Translations under genes and position numbers: made by a program | Notes under the pieces: generated by a model | The model's database searches: none | What the model saw: the letters and a program-made list of their open reading frames with translations, nothing else | What the model was told of the DNA's origin: nothing | Shown: piece after piece, positions 30,324 through 32,481 of the stretch | How positions within the stretch are numbered: the stretch's first letter is position 1 | Layout: each line of letters opens with the position of its first letter | NCBI GenBank assembly: GCA_025890175.1 | Contig: JANPYM010000008.1 | Coordinates: 47,204 to 79,684 of the forward strand | DNA: 32,481 bases | Direction: 5' to 3' | Origin: Ciborinia camelliae | Lineage: Eukaryota; Ascomycota; Leotiomycetes; Helotiales; Sclerotiniaceae

Positions 30324-32481
30324 ATACTTAGAGGCGTAATTATAATTATTTAAAACAATTTTTAATCTATTTCTAAATAATTTGAAAACGTTTCAAAATT
30401 TTTTAAAGCTTTAAATCGTTTGAATATTATTTACAAATAATTTGAATATATTCTTAAAATATTTTAAAATATTTTGAGATAACTCAAAATATTTTAAGAT
30501 AAATTGATTTTTTAAAATTAACTTAAAATTATTTATAAATTATTTTCAAATAATATAAAGATTATTTAATAAAACTTAATTTATCTAAAAAAAATTTTAA
30601 ATTCTTTTTTTTAATTTATTATTTCAAACTTTTTTTAAAATTAATTTAAAATAATATAAAACAATTTATATTTTCTAAATTTATTTTAATTTTTTTTAAA
30701 CTATTTTAAGATATTATTAATAATAATATTATTAATATTATTAATATTATTAATATTATTAATATTATTAATATTATTAATATTATTAATATTATTAATA
30801 TTATATTATAATAATAAATATTTTTTTTAATTTTTATATAATTTTAATATTAATTAAATATTATTATTATTAATAATATTTATATATATTTTTAAAAACT
30901 TATTTTTTTTTATTATATTATTTTTATTAAGTTAATTTTCATTTTTTTTTAGTTCAATAATAATATTAAATATAAATTATCTTTATTTTAATTTATTAAT
31001 TTTTAATTATTTCAATTAATCTTTTTTCTTTTTATAAATTTATTAAAAATATATTTTTCAATTTTTTTTTTACCCTCCTCGCTTTTTTTTTTTTTTTTAA
31101 CCCCCTTCTTTTCTTTCTTTTTTTTTTTTTACCCTCCTTAAATATCATTTTAATTATTAAAAAATTTAAAAAAAGTTTAATAATTGATTACAATAAAATA
31201 TAATAATAAATTATTTTAATTATTATAAATAAAAAATATAATAATTAATTTATTTTTAATTTAATATAATTTATAAAAAAAAACTATTTTTTTTTCAAAA
31301 AACTAAATTTTAAAGTTTTTAAAAAACAAATTTTATATAATAATATTAATTTTAATAAATAAAGAAAAATTAATATTTTATTAATAATTAATTTGAAAAT
31401 AATAATTTAAAAAAATATTATAAATATTTAATAAATTATTTTTGAATTTTTTAAAATTAAAACAAATTCTGATAAATTTAAAATATTTTTAAATATAATT
31501 TATAATTTAAAAATAAACTTTTTTTATAATAATTAATAAATTAATAATAATATTTTATTATTATTTATTAATAATAAAATTATTATTATAATAATTTTTA
31601 AAATTATTAATATATTAATATAATTTATATTTTTTATTATATTATTATAAAAAAAAAATTAATTTTAAATTATAAAATTATAAATATTTAATAAAATATT
31701 TAAAAATAATAAAATAAATAAATTTTTATTTATTTATTATTTTTATAAAAATATTATTATAATCAAAATAAATAAAAAAATTATTTATTATTATAAAAAC
31801 TAATTTATTAAAATTTATATTTTTAAAATATTTTTAATATATAAAAATTTTAATTATTTATTTTATAATTATTTTTTTAATAATATATTTAATATTATTA
31901 AAAACAAAATAAATATTATTAAAATAATTAATTTTTTTTTTTTTAATTTTTATATATATTATTTTATTAAAAAGTTTTTAAAAAATAATAAAAATTTTAA
32001 TTTAATTTTTTTTATTTATATATATATATAATATAATTATATATTTATTAATTTTATTTTTAAAATTTAATTTTTAATATATTTTAAAATTTTTTCTTTA
32101 TAAAATATTAAACAATTTATTATTTTTGGTAAGGATTTTATTAATAAATATTACAAATTTAAAAAATTAATAATTTATATTTTATATTTTATTTAAAATA
32201 AATTAATATTTAATATATATTTAATTATTAAAATTAATTTAATATTAAAATTTATTATAAAAATTATTTTCCTTTTTAATTTTTTTAAAAATATTTTTAA
32301 AAATAATTTTTTTTATTTTATATTTTTTTTTAAAATTTTAGAATTATTTTTAAAAACTTTTAAAATTATTTTTAAAAAAAATATTAATAATATATTTTTT
32401 TATAATATCTAAAATAATATTAATATTAATAAATAAATTTAGTTTTATAAAATATATAATTTTTTAGATAATAAATTTATT
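30324..32481. other. AT-rich block to the end of the window, with small satellites
   Basis: No gene signal. A 9-bp satellite (TAATATTAT)n fills 30729-30804. At 31060-31140 a T-rich strand carries TACCCTCCTCGC, AACCCCCTTC and TACCCTCCTTAAA, a pyrimidine-only repeat. After 31140 the sequence is nearly pure A/T. Confidence 0.7.

Overview
This is a nuclear fungal sequence, almost certainly from a filamentous ascomycete (Pezizomycotina). The evidence is short GT-AG introns, a LysM/chitin-binding gene pair, a DUF7924-type protein, a fungal APH-like kinase-fold gene, and very AT-rich blocks that look like repeat-induced point mutation (RIP). I cannot name the genus. A Leotiomycete-like fungus with AT isochores is a guess.

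Layout. 1-4300 is an AT-rich block with solo-LTR-like elements, a terminal-inverted-repeat (TIR) element and GC-rich hairpin islands. 4700-7507 is a dead MULE transposase with a SWIM zinc finger and many frame breaks. 7897-9396 (minus) is a decayed multi-LysM gene. 10781-11860 (plus) is the chitin-binding part of a class V (killer-toxin-like) chitinase, cut by a hAT-like element at 11221-11799 with a perfect 8-bp target duplication. 12328-13098 is a DUF7924-like ORF with a 9-bp microsatellite near its start. 13984-16119 is a two-exon APH-like gene with a late frameshift and a minisatellite. From 16300 to the end the window is again AT-rich repeat: satellites, solo LTRs, nested TIR elements and long stretches with no gene signal.

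No gene here is clearly intact. The best preserved are the DUF7924 ORF and the APH-like gene. The LysM gene and the chitin-binding fragment point away from each other, an arrangement known for LysM proteins and class V chitinases in fungi, so this looks like a former chitin-binding pair now destroyed.

The most unusual signal is a set of short, GC-rich or near-perfect hairpins inside TG...CA solo-LTR-like repeats and one other repeat family. Two of them (26794-26856 and 27433-27461) are present in one repeat copy, absent from a sister copy, and flanked by 6-bp direct repeats. They behave like tiny mobile hairpins. Several repeat pairs also show RIP on opposite strands (C-to-T in one copy, G-to-A in the other).
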